Shown here: in pieces, positions 1 through 8,365 of the stretch
Layout: every line of letters begins with the position of its first letter
Numbering within the stretch: the stretch's first letter is position 1
From: Gammaproteobacteria bacterium
GTDB taxonomy: Bacteria > Pseudomonadota > Gammaproteobacteria > DSM-16500
NCBI GenBank assembly: GCA_009885665.1
Contig: VFKI01000085.1
Coordinates: forward strand, 1-17,640
Reading direction: 5' to 3'
DNA: 17,640 bases
The notes under the pieces: generated by a model
The model's database searches: none
Told to the model about the DNA's origin: nothing
Seen by the model: the letters and a program-made list of their open reading frames with translations, nothing else
Made by a program: the position numbers and the translations under genes

Positions 1-107
1 CTGGCTTCGCCAATTTAAGGGTAAGCCGGGGAGAGAATCGCGATTCTTCCCCCCGGAGCCCCCCATCGCGAAATGCCAAAAGATTTTTCTGAAAAGCTAT
101 ATACTAC
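1..107. repeat. Intergenic palindromic repeat, copy A
   Basis: About 100 bases that align with 10769-10868. Both copies open with GGCTTCGCCAATTT, a small hairpin when preceded by TT. Both then carry a G-rich/C-rich inverted repeat centred on GAGAATCGCGATTCT (here about 26-56, with one A-C mismatch and one G-T pair). Next come AGCCCCCCATCGCGAAA and a GCCAAAAGA-TTTTCTGA stretch, ending in GCTATATA. The copies are roughly 80% identical by eye. The left end may continue outside the window. The TATACT at 100-105 at its right edge could serve as a -10 box for folE, but no good -35 box is spaced from it. Confidence 0.75.
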
Positions 108-133
108 TCAATCGCACAAACGAGACCCCAGCC

Positions 134-679
134 ATGAAAGAAACGATCGCCGAACTGTTGACCTTCTTAGGTGAAGACATCCATCGTGAAGGCTTAAAAG
201 GCACACCTAATCGCGCGCTCAAAGCGTTGCAATATTTAACGCACGGCTATCAACAAAATATCGAGCAATTGATCAACGGCGCCATGTTTACCTCTGACAA
301 TGATGGCATGATCATCATTAAAGATATCGAATTTTATTCACTGTGCGAACACCATATGCTACCCTTTTATGGTAAATGTCACATTGGTTATCTACCGCAT
401 GGTAAAGTTTTTGGTCTATCAAAACTGGCGCGCATCGTCGATACCTTTGCGCGCCGCCTGCAGATTCAAGAAAATCTCACGCGCCAAATCTCTACCTGCG
501 TCTTAGAATATGCGCATGCGCACGGCGTTGGCGTCATCATCGAAGCCAAACACTTGTGCATGATGATGCGTGGCGTCGGTAAACAAAATGCTGTCATGAC
601 AACCTCTTCTATGTTGGGCACATTTTTAACAGATGCCGTGACGCGAAGTGAATTTTTAAAATTAGTTGAAAAAAGCTAA
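134..679 (+). CDS. folE: GTP cyclohydrolase I
   Basis: Converts GTP to 7,8-dihydroneopterin triphosphate, the first step of tetrahydrofolate (and queuosine-type pteridine) synthesis, in the cytosol. The 181-aa protein has the type I (FolE) core. The CEHHMLPF motif places zinc ligands Cys71 and His74, and HLCMMMRGV supplies the third ligand, Cys142; the spacing matches E. coli Cys110/His113/Cys181. The GVGVIIEAKH and QNAVMTTSSMLG blocks are also typical. It is shorter than the E. coli enzyme (about 220 aa) only at the N-terminus, like many bacterial FolE proteins. The ATG has no strong Shine-Dalgarno sequence; GAGACCCCAGCC precedes it. It is first in a same-strand run followed 55 bases later by the CinA-like gene, and a repeat lies immediately upstream. 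Confidence 0.96.
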   Translation: MKETIAELLTFLGEDIHREGLKGTPNRALKALQYLTHGYQQNIEQLINGAMFTSDNDGMIIIKDIEFYSLCEHHMLPFYGKCHIGYLPHGKVFGLSKLARIVDTFARRLQIQENLTRQISTCVLEYAHAHGVGVIIEAKHLCMMMRGVGKQNAVMTTSSMLGTFLTDAVTRSEFLKLVEKS

Positions 680-734
680 TAAAAAAGGTATAGAATTCTT
701 TTTGCACCACGACTAAAAGGCACCTATAACACCT

Positions 735-1877
735 ATGACCCGCACTATCCTCCGTGACACCACTGAACGCCGCGTTGCCTTACTCGCCACCGGCGATGAA
801 ATTTGCAGCGGCGATATTTTAAACAGCAATGCGCGCGATATGGCACGTCAGCTGGTCGACCATGGTATAGCGTCAGGTGTACAAATGTCAGTCTCTGACC
901 ATATCGACGAAATTGAAATTGCCATTCATCATTTACTTGCCCACCATGATGCACTCATCATCACCGGTGGCTTGGGTCCGACTTCTGATGATCTCACGCG
1001 TTTCGCATTGGGGCGTGCGCTTGATCAAACGCTGGTATTTTACGAACCGGTTTGGGATGCGATCGTCGCGCGCCTGATACGTTTTGGTTATAACCCACCG
1101 CCCGAATCTAATCGCCAGCAAGCCTTGTTTCCCGCCAATGTCACGATCATTCCCAACGACCATGGCACGGCTGCGGGTTGCGCAATAAAATACCAGAAAA
1201 AATTAATTTTTATGCTGCCCGGGCCGCCTTCTGAATGTATGCCTATGTTGCAGAGCGCAGTACTGCCGATGCTCACCGAAGCCCATTTTTGTCAAACCCA
1301 CTATCGCAAAAGCTGGTTATTATTTGGTGTCAGCGAAGGAAAAGTGGCCGAAGAATTGGATGCCATTGCTGCGCCGTGGCAATGCACCACCGGCTACCGC
1401 ATCGCCTATCCTTATGTCGAATTTAAGATTTACGCGACTTCGGAAGCCGATTTCAACGCGCTGGTCCCGCTGATCGAAGCTAAAATAGCGCCGTGGCTCA
1501 TTGGTAATGGCCGCGAAACAGCGTCAGCGATATTGCGCGCTTACCTCCCGCACATTTCCCATCCGCTGCGCATCCATGATGCTTCCACCGGCGGCTTACT
1601 CGAGCACACACTCAAAACGCCGCAAACCAAGGCATTTGTAGAATTTGTCGCGCAGGCTGACGCGGCGCATGTCAGTTTGCAGGGGCTGGATGCGTTTTGG
1701 CAAATGGCGCCGCATACGCATACGGAATTGGTGTTACGCTTTCACCCGCGCTTAAAACTCGCCCCTATTTCAGCAACTGTGCCACTACGCGGCGACCGTG
1801 TACGCGTATACGCCACTGAATTTACCTGTCGCGAACTCGCCAGACTATTACCCATGCTGGCAACTACGTTAGAATGA
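735..1877 (+). CDS. CinA-like protein with degenerate C-terminal domain
   Basis: Residues 13-180 are a MoaB/MogA-like CinA N-terminal domain (COG1058): VALLATGDEI at 14-23, the TGGLGPTSDDLT loop at 77-88 and LPGPPSE at 161-167. In CinA proteins this domain hydrolyses ADP-ribose or related nucleotides. The middle (about 190-255) fits the KOW-like linker region. The C-terminus (about 261-380) sits where the nicotinamide-mononucleotide deamidase (PncC) domain belongs, but it is shorter. Its DASTGGLL at 282-289 aligns with the family's AESCTGG, so Ala283 replaces the catalytic Ser. Deamidase activity is therefore unlikely (inference). The total of 380 aa is somewhat under the usual 400-425. It lies 28 bases before dnaE on the same strand. 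Start ATG 735 has only a weak upstream AAAAGG. Confidence 0.82.
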   Translation: MTRTILRDTTERRVALLATGDEICSGDILNSNARDMARQLVDHGIASGVQMSVSDHIDEIEIAIHHLLAHHDALIITGGLGPTSDDLTRFALGRALDQTLVFYEPVWDAIVARLIRFGYNPPPESNRQQALFPANVTIIPNDHGTAAGCAIKYQKKLIFMLPGPPSECMPMLQSAVLPMLTEAHFCQTHYRKSWLLFGVSEGKVAEELDAIAAPWQCTTGYRIAYPYVEFKIYATSEADFNALVPLIEAKIAPWLIGNGRETASAILRAYLPHISHPLRIHDASTGGLLEHTLKTPQTKAFVEFVAQADAAHVSLQGLDAFWQMAPHTHTELVLRFHPRLKLAPISATVPLRGDRVRVYATEFTCRELARLLPMLATTLE

Positions 1878-1905
1878 CTGCCTTAATCAATATCAATGAA
1901 TCAGT

Positions 1906-4900
1906 GTGAGCCCCATGGACTGCTGCTTTATACATTTACGCACGCATAGCGAATACGCACTCGTTGATGGCATCAACAAAGTAAAGGAACTCGTCGCCCT
2001 AGCAAGGGCAGACCACATGCCCGCCGTTGCCATCACTGACCCCAGCAATTTATTTGCTGCGGTGAAATTCTATCGTGCTGCGCGCGCCGCTGGCATCAAG
2101 CCTATTTTGGGCGCAGACATTTTTTTGGAAAATCATCGCGAACCCACGCAACCGTTTCGCTTGACGGTATTGTGTCAAAATAATATCGGTTATCACAATT
2201 TATTACGATTAATCAGCATCAGTTTTTTAACCCGGCACGGCACGCAACCGCTCCTTACGGCTGAATGTATTAAAACACATGCGGAGGGTTTAATTTTATT
2301 ATCGGGCGCCCACGAAGGGGATGTCGGTCATGCTTTGTTAACGGGTAATACTGCGGATGCGGGTAAACGTTGCCAATATTGGCAAAAAATATTTGGCGAC
2401 CGTTTTTATCTGGAAATTCGTCGCACCGGTCAAGTCCAGGATGAACCGCACGTGCAAGCAGCCATTTTGCTTGCCACACAATATGATGTCCCGCTGGTCG
2501 CCACAAATGATGTACGCTTTCCCGCGCGCGATGATTTCGAAGCACACGAAGCGCGCGTCTGTATTCATGCCGGCTATGTCTTAAATGATGCGCGCCGTCC
2601 TAAAAATTATACGGAACAACAATATTTTCGGCACCAAGCAGAAATGCTTGCGTTATTTACCGACCTTCCGTCTGCTTTACAAAACACGCTTGAGATCGCC
2701 AAACGCTGGACAGTTACCCTGACACTCGGCAAAAACTTTTTGCCGCGCTGTGATGTGCCCAGCGGCTTTACCACCGAACAATGGCTCGCAAACAACGCGC
2801 AAGAAGGCTTACAAAAACATCTCACGCGTTTGCACATTTCTCCTGAAAAATTCAATGAATATGATACACGCCTGGCAACTGAAATTGATGTGATCAACCG
2901 CATGGGATTTGCTGCTTACTTTTTAATTGTTGCTGATTTTACGCGTTGGGCGCGCAACAATGGTGTACCGGTGGGGCCGGGACGGGGTTCGGGGCCGGGC
3001 TCACTGGTTGCATGGTCGCTCGGCATTACCGACCTTGATCCCATCGCCCATGAATTATTATTTGAACGTTTTTTAAATCCTGAACGCGTTTCCATGCCTG
3101 ACTTCGATATCGATTTTTGTATGGAAGGTCGCGATCGCGTTATCGAATATGTCATGCAAACGCATGGCCATGAAGCCGTCGCGCAAATCATCACTTATGG
3201 TACGATGGCGGCACGCGCCGTGGTACGTGATGTCGGTCGCGTCCTAGGAAATGCCTATGGTTTTGTTGATAAAATTGCAAAACTCATTCCATTTGAATTG
3301 GGTATGACGTTAGAAAAAGCCCTCGTCCAAGAAGACCAATTAGCGACGCGTTATCAAACTGAAGAAGATGTCCGCACGTTAATTGATTTAGCCAAACGTT
3401 TGGAAGGGATGACGCGTAATGTCGGACGTCATGCTGGGGGCGTCGTGATTGCACCCAGCAAGCTCACTGAGTTTACACCGCTCTACTGCGAACCCGGCGA
3501 CCCAGATCATCCGGTTACGCAGTTTGATAAAGATGATGTTGAAGCGGTAGGCTTGGTAAAGTTTGACTTTTTAGGGTTGCGTACCCTCACCATCATCGAC
3601 CGCGCCATCAAAAATATTGTCGATGAAAAAATAGACATTCACACCCTGGCAACAAATGATACAGCGACATTTTCCCTATTAAAAGCATGCAATACAACTG
3701 CCGTATTCCAATTAGAATCGCGCGGCATGAAAGATTTGGTTAAACGCCTGCAGCCGGATTGTTTTGAAGATATTGTGGCATTGGTTGCACTATTTCGCCC
3801 CGGCCCGTTGCAATCTGGCATGGTAGAAGATTTTATCAATCGTAAACATGGCCGCGCACGCGTCAGCTATCCGCATCCTTTGCTGGAACCGATTTTACGC
3901 CCAACCTATGGTGTCATTGTTTATCAAGAACAAGTCATGCAAATCGCCCAAGTGCTCGCCGGTTATTCGCTGGGTGCTGCCGATATTTTGCGACGTGCGA
4001 TGGGTAAGAAAAAACCTGAAGAAATGGAAAAGCAGCGCGTTATTTTTTGTGCCGGCGCGACGGAACGCGGTGTTGCGCAAGAAACGGCTACGGCTATTTT
4101 TGATTTAATGGAAAAATTTGCGGGATATGGTTTCAATAAATCACACTCTGCCGCTTATGCATTAATTGCGTATCAAACGGCTTGGTTGAAGGCGCATCAT
4201 CCAGCGGCATATATGGCCGCGGTATTATCTTCAGACATGGATCACACTGACAAAGTGGTGTTATTTATTGAGGATTGTGAAAAACAAAATTTACGCGTCC
4301 TCGCCCCTGACATTAATCACAGTGAATATCATTTTAAAGTATTAGATCATAAAACGCTGGCGTGGGGTTTAGGAGCGATCAAAGGCATGGGTGAAACTGC
4401 CATCGCCGCCATTGTTGCAGCGCGTGGCGGCGGCGCGTTTAAAGATTTATTTGATTTTTGCAAACGCGTTGATATAAAAAAACTGAATCGCCGCTCGCTT
4501 GAAGCCTTAATTCGCGCCGGCGCCATGGATTGCCTCGACAGCAATCGCGCCAATTTAATGGCTACACTAGAAGCTGCATTACATTATGCTGAAAAAGCCA
4601 CGCATAATCGTGCTGCGGGGCAGCGTGATTTATTTGGTAACACCGACATCAGCATGCCGGCGCTACAACACACCGTTGTACCTGCCTGGACGGAAGCGGT
4701 ACGTTTGAATGGCGAAAAAGAAACGTTAGGGCTTTATTTATCGGGTCACCCAATTGAACGCTATCTGACAGAATTGGCCAGCATTACCAATGAAAAAATC
4801 ATTGACCTCTATCCGACACCGGGTAAAATGATCACAATTGCGGGTATCATCAACACAGTTCGTATGATACAAACCAAGCGCGGCGACCGTATGGCAGTGA

Positions 4901-5337
4901 TACAATTGGAAGATGCCAGTGCCAGCCTGGATGTTATTTGTTTTGCTGAAAGTTTTCAGCAATATCGTGAATTACTGGTAAAAGATAATTTAATTGTCGT
5001 CAGCGGTGAAGTCAGTCATGATGATTTTAATGATGGCAACCGTATGGTGGTTGAAGAAATTTTGTCGATGGAAGCAGCGCGCAGTCGCTATGCTAAATAT
5101 CTACGCATTGATTGGGGCGCGGAACAATTGGATTTAGACCATGGCATACGTGAATTAACGGCATTACTTGAACCCTATCGCGGCGGCAGCTGCCCGGTGG
5201 TCATACGTTATCAACAGCAGCAAGCACAAGCAGATTTACGCTTAGGCGAAACATGGCACGTTAAACCCTCTGATGCATTACTGAACAGTATGCGCACCTG
5301 GTTAACGGATAAACACGTTGCAATAGTCTATCGATAG
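1906..5337 (+). CDS. dnaE: DNA polymerase III alpha subunit
   Basis: Catalytic subunit of the replicative polymerase. The 1143 aa compare with 1160 in E. coli, so it is full length. An N-terminal PHP domain opens with FIHLRTHSEYALVDG. The palm carries VGPGRGSGPGSLVAW (about 353-367) and SMPDFDIDFC, giving catalytic Asp399 and Asp401; the third acid, Asp554, is in VKFDFLGLRTL. YGFNKSHSAAYALIAYQTAWLKAHHP is the conserved fingers/helix-hairpin-helix entry. An OB fold (TIAGIINTVRMI...VISGEV-like, about 980-1045) follows. Two starts are possible: GTG 1906 (numbering used here) or ATG 1915, which has GTGAG four bases upstream and gives MDCCFIHLR; ATG 1915 is at least as likely. Pro364 replaces the usual Ala of the GRGSGAGS motif. 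def follows after 8 bases, instead of accA as in E. coli. Confidence 0.97.
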   Translation: MSPMDCCFIHLRTHSEYALVDGINKVKELVALARADHMPAVAITDPSNLFAAVKFYRAARAAGIKPILGADIFLENHREPTQPFRLTVLCQNNIGYHNLLRLISISFLTRHGTQPLLTAECIKTHAEGLILLSGAHEGDVGHALLTGNTADAGKRCQYWQKIFGDRFYLEIRRTGQVQDEPHVQAAILLATQYDVPLVATNDVRFPARDDFEAHEARVCIHAGYVLNDARRPKNYTEQQYFRHQAEMLALFTDLPSALQNTLEIAKRWTVTLTLGKNFLPRCDVPSGFTTEQWLANNAQEGLQKHLTRLHISPEKFNEYDTRLATEIDVINRMGFAAYFLIVADFTRWARNNGVPVGPGRGSGPGSLVAWSLGITDLDPIAHELLFERFLNPERVSMPDFDIDFCMEGRDRVIEYVMQTHGHEAVAQIITYGTMAARAVVRDVGRVLGNAYGFVDKIAKLIPFELGMTLEKALVQEDQLATRYQTEEDVRTLIDLAKRLEGMTRNVGRHAGGVVIAPSKLTEFTPLYCEPGDPDHPVTQFDKDDVEAVGLVKFDFLGLRTLTIIDRAIKNIVDEKIDIHTLATNDTATFSLLKACNTTAVFQLESRGMKDLVKRLQPDCFEDIVALVALFRPGPLQSGMVEDFINRKHGRARVSYPHPLLEPILRPTYGVIVYQEQVMQIAQVLAGYSLGAADILRRAMGKKKPEEMEKQRVIFCAGATERGVAQETATAIFDLMEKFAGYGFNKSHSAAYALIAYQTAWLKAHHPAAYMAAVLSSDMDHTDKVVLFIEDCEKQNLRVLAPDINHSEYHFKVLDHKTLAWGLGAIKGMGETAIAAIVAARGGGAFKDLFDFCKRVDIKKLNRRSLEALIRAGAMDCLDSNRANLMATLEAALHYAEKATHNRAAGQRDLFGNTDISMPALQHTVVPAWTEAVRLNGEKETLGLYLSGHPIERYLTELASITNEKIIDLYPTPGKMITIAGIINTVRMIQTKRGDRMAVIQLEDASASLDVICFAESFQQYRELLVKDNLIVVSGEVSHDDFNDGNRMVVEEILSMEAARSRYAKYLRIDWGAEQLDLDHGIRELTALLEPYRGGSCPVVIRYQQQQAQADLRLGETWHVKPSDALLNSMRTWLTDKHVAIVYR

Positions 5338-5345
5338 GAAAAAAC

Positions 5346-5846
5346 ATGGCTTTATTAAAAATCGTTTATCATCCTCATCCCGTACTGCGGCAGCAAGCTG
5401 TGCCAGTCACCGTATTTGATGATGACTTAAAAAAATTATTGGCTGACATGTATGAGACCATGTACGATGCCAATGGTGTGGGACTTGCCGCACCACAAGT
5501 GGCTATCGGCAAGCAAATTGCGGTAATCGATGTCTCTGAAAAAAACAATGAACCTTTTTGTATTATCAATCCGCAAATCATCGAATCGCGCGGCAATGAA
5601 TTAATGAGTGCCGGCTGCCTGTCTGTTCCCAATACGCATGACAAAGTGCCGCGCGCAACTTATGTCAAGGTACGGGCACAAAATGAAAATGGCGAATTTT
5701 TTGAAATAGAAGGTAACGGTTTACTTGGACATTGTTTACAGCATGAAATCGATCATTTAAATGGCATTTTATATATTGATCACTTGTCACCATTGAAACG
5801 GCGCATGCAATTAAAAAAGATGGCAAAATTTTTAAAAGAACGCTAA
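5346..5846 (+). CDS. def: Peptide deformylase
   Basis: Removes the N-formyl group from nascent proteins at the ribosome. The 166-aa metalloenzyme has the three family motifs: GVGLAAPQ at 44-51, AGCLSVP at 89-95 and QHEIDH at 132-137. Metal ligands are Cys91, His133 and His137, and Glu134 is the general base. Length and C-terminus (LSPLKRRMQLKK) match type 1 deformylases such as E. coli (169 aa). Motif 2 is normally EGCLS; here the Glu is Ala89, which is unusual. The gene starts 8 bases after the dnaE stop with GGA upstream (ATAGGAAAAAAC before ATG), so it is probably cotranscribed with dnaE. It is normally paired with fmt, which is absent here. A palindromic cluster follows directly and may end the transcript. 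Confidence 0.96.
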   Translation: MALLKIVYHPHPVLRQQAVPVTVFDDDLKKLLADMYETMYDANGVGLAAPQVAIGKQIAVIDVSEKNNEPFCIINPQIIESRGNELMSAGCLSVPNTHDKVPRATYVKVRAQNENGEFFEIEGNGLLGHCLQHEIDHLNGILYIDHLSPLKRRMQLKKMAKFLKER

Positions 5847-5848
5847 GC

Positions 5849-6012
5849 CCGGCTCCCTCACCCGCCAGCCGGCTACGCCGTCTGACGACCTCTCCCGCAA
5901 GCGGGAGAGGAAATCTTCAACACTGCAGCTTGCTTTTTCCCTCTCCCGCTTGCGGGAGAGGACGGCTGCCTAAGGGTCGCAGACCCTTAGGCAGCCGGGT
6001 GAGGGTTGGCGG
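5849..6012. repeat. Palindrome cluster between convergent genes
   Basis: This region holds three perfect hairpins inside an outer inverted repeat. Hairpin 1 (5889-5910) has arms CCTCTCCCGC/GCGGGAGAGG with loop AA. Hairpin 2 (5940-5961) has the same arms with loop TT and is the exact reverse complement of hairpin 1, so the two also form a larger inverted repeat. Hairpin 3 has 13-base arms at 5965-5977 and 5983-5995 (GCTGCCTAAGGGT and its complement) with loop CGCAG. The outer arms are CCCTCACCCG (5855-5864) and CGGGTGAGGG (5996-6005). The CCCTCACCC...CTCTCCCGCAAGCGGGAGAGG layout resembles intergenic repeats seen in many proteobacteria. It lies between the convergent def and the 763-aa gene and could work as a bidirectional transcription block, although no U-tract terminator is seen. 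Confidence 0.88.
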
Positions 6013-6036
6013 AACCTGAGCTGTTACATAGTGACC

Positions 6037-8328
6037 TTATGCCAATCTGAATTCGCGCCTTGAGGACGCTGAAACAACGCCGGGCAAAATATAGGGAGAA
6101 TGCGCTTGCTTAAAAGCGTTCAAGCACGCATCAATTTTCTCTATACATGCACGCCCATTATTGTGCCGCGGATTATAAAACAATCCACAGCTCCATTTGT
6201 TCAGGCTACCACTGCGCTTTTGCTGAATGATATCCCAGTAAGCGCTGCCTGTATGCGGATTTTTTTCTCGAAAAATTTCTTGGATTTCGCCTAAAGCACC
6301 TTTCGCTTTTGACTGCTTCTCAATTAGCCGCCCTAATACTGCATTAAACTGCTCTTCCGTCGCAGGCGTGAATGCTGGGTCGCTCGCGCAATCAAGGCTA
6401 TCAAGCTTAGCTAAGCATTTTGTGACACTGTCTAACCACCGCCCTATAATCTGTTGCTTCTCCCGAGCACGCTCTCCGTCAGCCTGACCCATCGACCATT
6501 TACCACAAACGCGTTGATAATCCGATAAAATAGTTATTATATTTTCAATACACTTACTTAGTGCTGCTACATACGCTTGTAATGCGCGCTGTTTATCTGC
6601 TAGCTCTGTTGCTTTATTTTCTAATCGCTGACGACGAGTAGGGGATGCAGTGCTTCGATTAACGCTACTAAAATTCGATTGTGAATCATCACGCGCAGAC
6701 AGCGTGAATTTTTCATCCGCACACGCATCAACCGCCGCGTCCACATGCGCGCACTCTAATTCTGCCTCACCGTCCAGGATAGTGGGCTTGCTTTCATCCG
6801 GCTGCACCGCTGCTGCCATGTGGCGTGGCAAAACAGAAAATGGCGGATTGATCGGTAAAGATAATGGATTTTCTGTCAAAACGCTTTCATTCAAAAGCAA
6901 ATTTTTTCTACGCAACCGCTGCCATTCTTTTTTCAACACCCCCTGTGGCGAAGATAAACTGTCTTCATCCGCGACAACCGATGATAGATCAGCGATTCTC
7001 GGCGAAGCATCTAGCCCAGTAGTAGCAAGGGTTTCAAAAATTTCATTTCGTACAGTTTCACAATCAAAAGCTGATATTGGTGCAAGTTCCACGGGGAATT
7101 CGCCGAGAATTGCTGATGATAGATCTAAGTTCGGGCACGCGCGCTGCGTTTGTTCAAGATAATTATCTAAGACATTATCCCCATAATTTTGCCGAATTAA
7201 TTCACATAGCCTGCGGGTAAATTCTGTCGCCGCTTTGTATGCCACGCTTTCCGCAGGAATTCCCGCTGAGTCTGCTAGCCCAGGCGTGTCGCGCTTTTCA
7301 GAAAATAAATTTTGTAATCTTTCTGTTGATGAACTCAGTACTGCTGCGGGTTGCGAAGGATTTTCAGCGGGAATTGCCACGCTTTCCGCCGGTTTAACTT
7401 GCAAAGCATGCCAAAGTGCCGTATGACCCTCACCATTCTGCAGGCAAGGAATACTATTGAGCACCCTATTTCTTGCATAAATTGCACAACGCACCAATTC
7501 GTAAATAATTTCATCATTTTCACTTCTTTTTACTGGCGTCTGCACCTTGATTTCGACTGTTTCTGCTACGGGTTTTTCCTCTTCGTTTAGTTTTGCGCGC
7601 ATTAAATGCGCTTTATCTTTAAATCCATAGCAAGCAATAAAATCAAGAAATCTTTCAGGCAGTGATGAGGGAAATGCACCGGGTTCAGACAAGGGTAAAA
7701 AAGTATGATCATACCAACTAGGCGATATGATATCAAAAAGGTCTTTACCTTGATGTTTTTTATAAGCTGCGTCATACGTTTCCTCAAGCGTCTGAATCGT
7801 TTTATTTTCATCAAAAAAAATTTTTTCTGAACAAACATACTCAAGCAATTTAGACCATTCCTTCTTTAACACTGCTTGCCAAAAGCGTGTTTCTAACGCT
7901 TTATCGTCAGGTAAACACGCCTCCACAGGCAAGCGATAACGCAGCGATAGTTTAATAGGTTCAATGGCTATCACATGTTCTCTAGTCAATACGATTTCTT
8001 TTACGTCCGCTTCATCTTCACTTAACGCTAAACGTGGATACGTTTTTTTGTACCAACCAACCGCTACACGGGGTGCTTTTTCTTCAATGATGGCTTCAAC
8101 AGAGGCAGCGCCCCCGTTTTGCGCAAGTGGCTTATCTGGTGCTTTTTCTTCAATGATGGCTTCGACAGAGGCAGCGCCCCCGTTTTGCGCAAGTGGCTTA
8201 TCTATTTTTATGCCTAACATGCCACCCAATCCAGAGAATAGTTTACCCGCATTCTCTGTCAATGCGCCAACTGTTAATTGTTGTAATATTGGGCTATTGG
8301 CAGCAGGAGATACGTTTTGGTTCTGCAT
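6037..8328 (-). CDS. Unrecognised 763-aa protein with internal duplication
   Basis: I do not recognise this protein. It looks soluble, with no signal peptide or clear membrane helix. Residues 20-42 are Gly-rich (KLFSGLGGMLGIK). A 22-residue unit beginning DKPLAQNGGAASVE occurs twice in tandem (43-64 and 65-86). VLKKEW occurs at 153-158 and again at 464-469, and AESVA at 314-318 and 359-363. GHTALWHAL at 301-309 vaguely recalls an ankyrin helix but stands alone. Residues 565-645 are charged and helical (coiled-coil-like), followed by a Lys/Glu-rich stretch to about 690 and a Cys-containing end. Start ATG 8328 has a strong GAGGAA (8335-8340). It is transcribed alone, convergent to def. Size, charge, duplication and lack of homology resemble secreted effectors of intracellular bacteria, but no secretion signal is proven. 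The reading frame is intact over its full length, which argues for a real gene. Confidence 0.8.
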   Translation of the reverse strand: MQNQNVSPAANSPILQQLTVGALTENAGKLFSGLGGMLGIKIDKPLAQNGGAASVEAIIEEKAPDKPLAQNGGAASVEAIIEEKAPRVAVGWYKKTYPRLALSEDEADVKEIVLTREHVIAIEPIKLSLRYRLPVEACLPDDKALETRFWQAVLKKEWSKLLEYVCSEKIFFDENKTIQTLEETYDAAYKKHQGKDLFDIISPSWYDHTFLPLSEPGAFPSSLPERFLDFIACYGFKDKAHLMRAKLNEEEKPVAETVEIKVQTPVKRSENDEIIYELVRCAIYARNRVLNSIPCLQNGEGHTALWHALQVKPAESVAIPAENPSQPAAVLSSSTERLQNLFSEKRDTPGLADSAGIPAESVAYKAATEFTRRLCELIRQNYGDNVLDNYLEQTQRACPNLDLSSAILGEFPVELAPISAFDCETVRNEIFETLATTGLDASPRIADLSSVVADEDSLSSPQGVLKKEWQRLRRKNLLLNESVLTENPLSLPINPPFSVLPRHMAAAVQPDESKPTILDGEAELECAHVDAAVDACADEKFTLSARDDSQSNFSSVNRSTASPTRRQRLENKATELADKQRALQAYVAALSKCIENIITILSDYQRVCGKWSMGQADGERAREKQQIIGRWLDSVTKCLAKLDSLDCASDPAFTPATEEQFNAVLGRLIEKQSKAKGALGEIQEIFREKNPHTGSAYWDIIQQKRSGSLNKWSCGLFYNPRHNNGRACIEKIDACLNAFKQAHSPYILPGVVSASSRREFRLA
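8072..8203 (-). repeat. 66-bp in-frame tandem duplication
   Basis: Two adjacent 66-base units, 8072-8137 and 8138-8203, differ at one base only (A at 8098, G at 8164). The change is synonymous (GTT/GTC, Val) in the 763-aa gene. The unit is 22 codons, so the frame is kept. Near-identity points to a recent duplication or recent homogenisation. Confidence 0.97.
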
Positions 8329-8334
8329 GGCTTA

Positions 8335-8340
8335 TTCCTC
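8335..8340 (-). promoter_or_regulatory. Ribosome binding site of the 763-aa gene
   Basis: GAGGAA on the minus strand, six bases before ATG 8328 (GAGGAATAAGCC then ATG). It supports this start and argues that the gene is translated. Confidence 0.75.
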
Positions 8341-8365
8341 ATTCTTTATTGTTATATGGTAACCC

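Noticed and set aside
100..105. TATACT as the folE -10 box
   Set aside because: No acceptable -35 at 16-18 bases; mentioned in the repeat entry only.
295..309. GHTALWHAL in the 763-aa protein (residues 301-309; start and end here are residue numbers) as an ankyrin repeat
   Set aside because: Only one motif without a preceding or following 33-residue repeat; not enough to assign ankyrin domains.
680..734. Possible terminator between folE and the CinA-like gene
   Set aside because: A-run and T-run are present but no stable GC stem; left unannotated.
6990..7115. Inverted 16-base match (CAGCGATTCTCGGCGA and its near complement) inside the 763-aa gene
   Set aside because: One mismatch, 94 bases apart, no element boundaries; could be chance or a remnant of local rearrangement, too weak to call.
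7240..7389. 15-base direct repeat TGCCACGCTTTCCGC at 7240 and 7375 in the 763-aa gene
   Set aside because: Real but short; explains the repeated AESVA peptide and does not define a larger unit.
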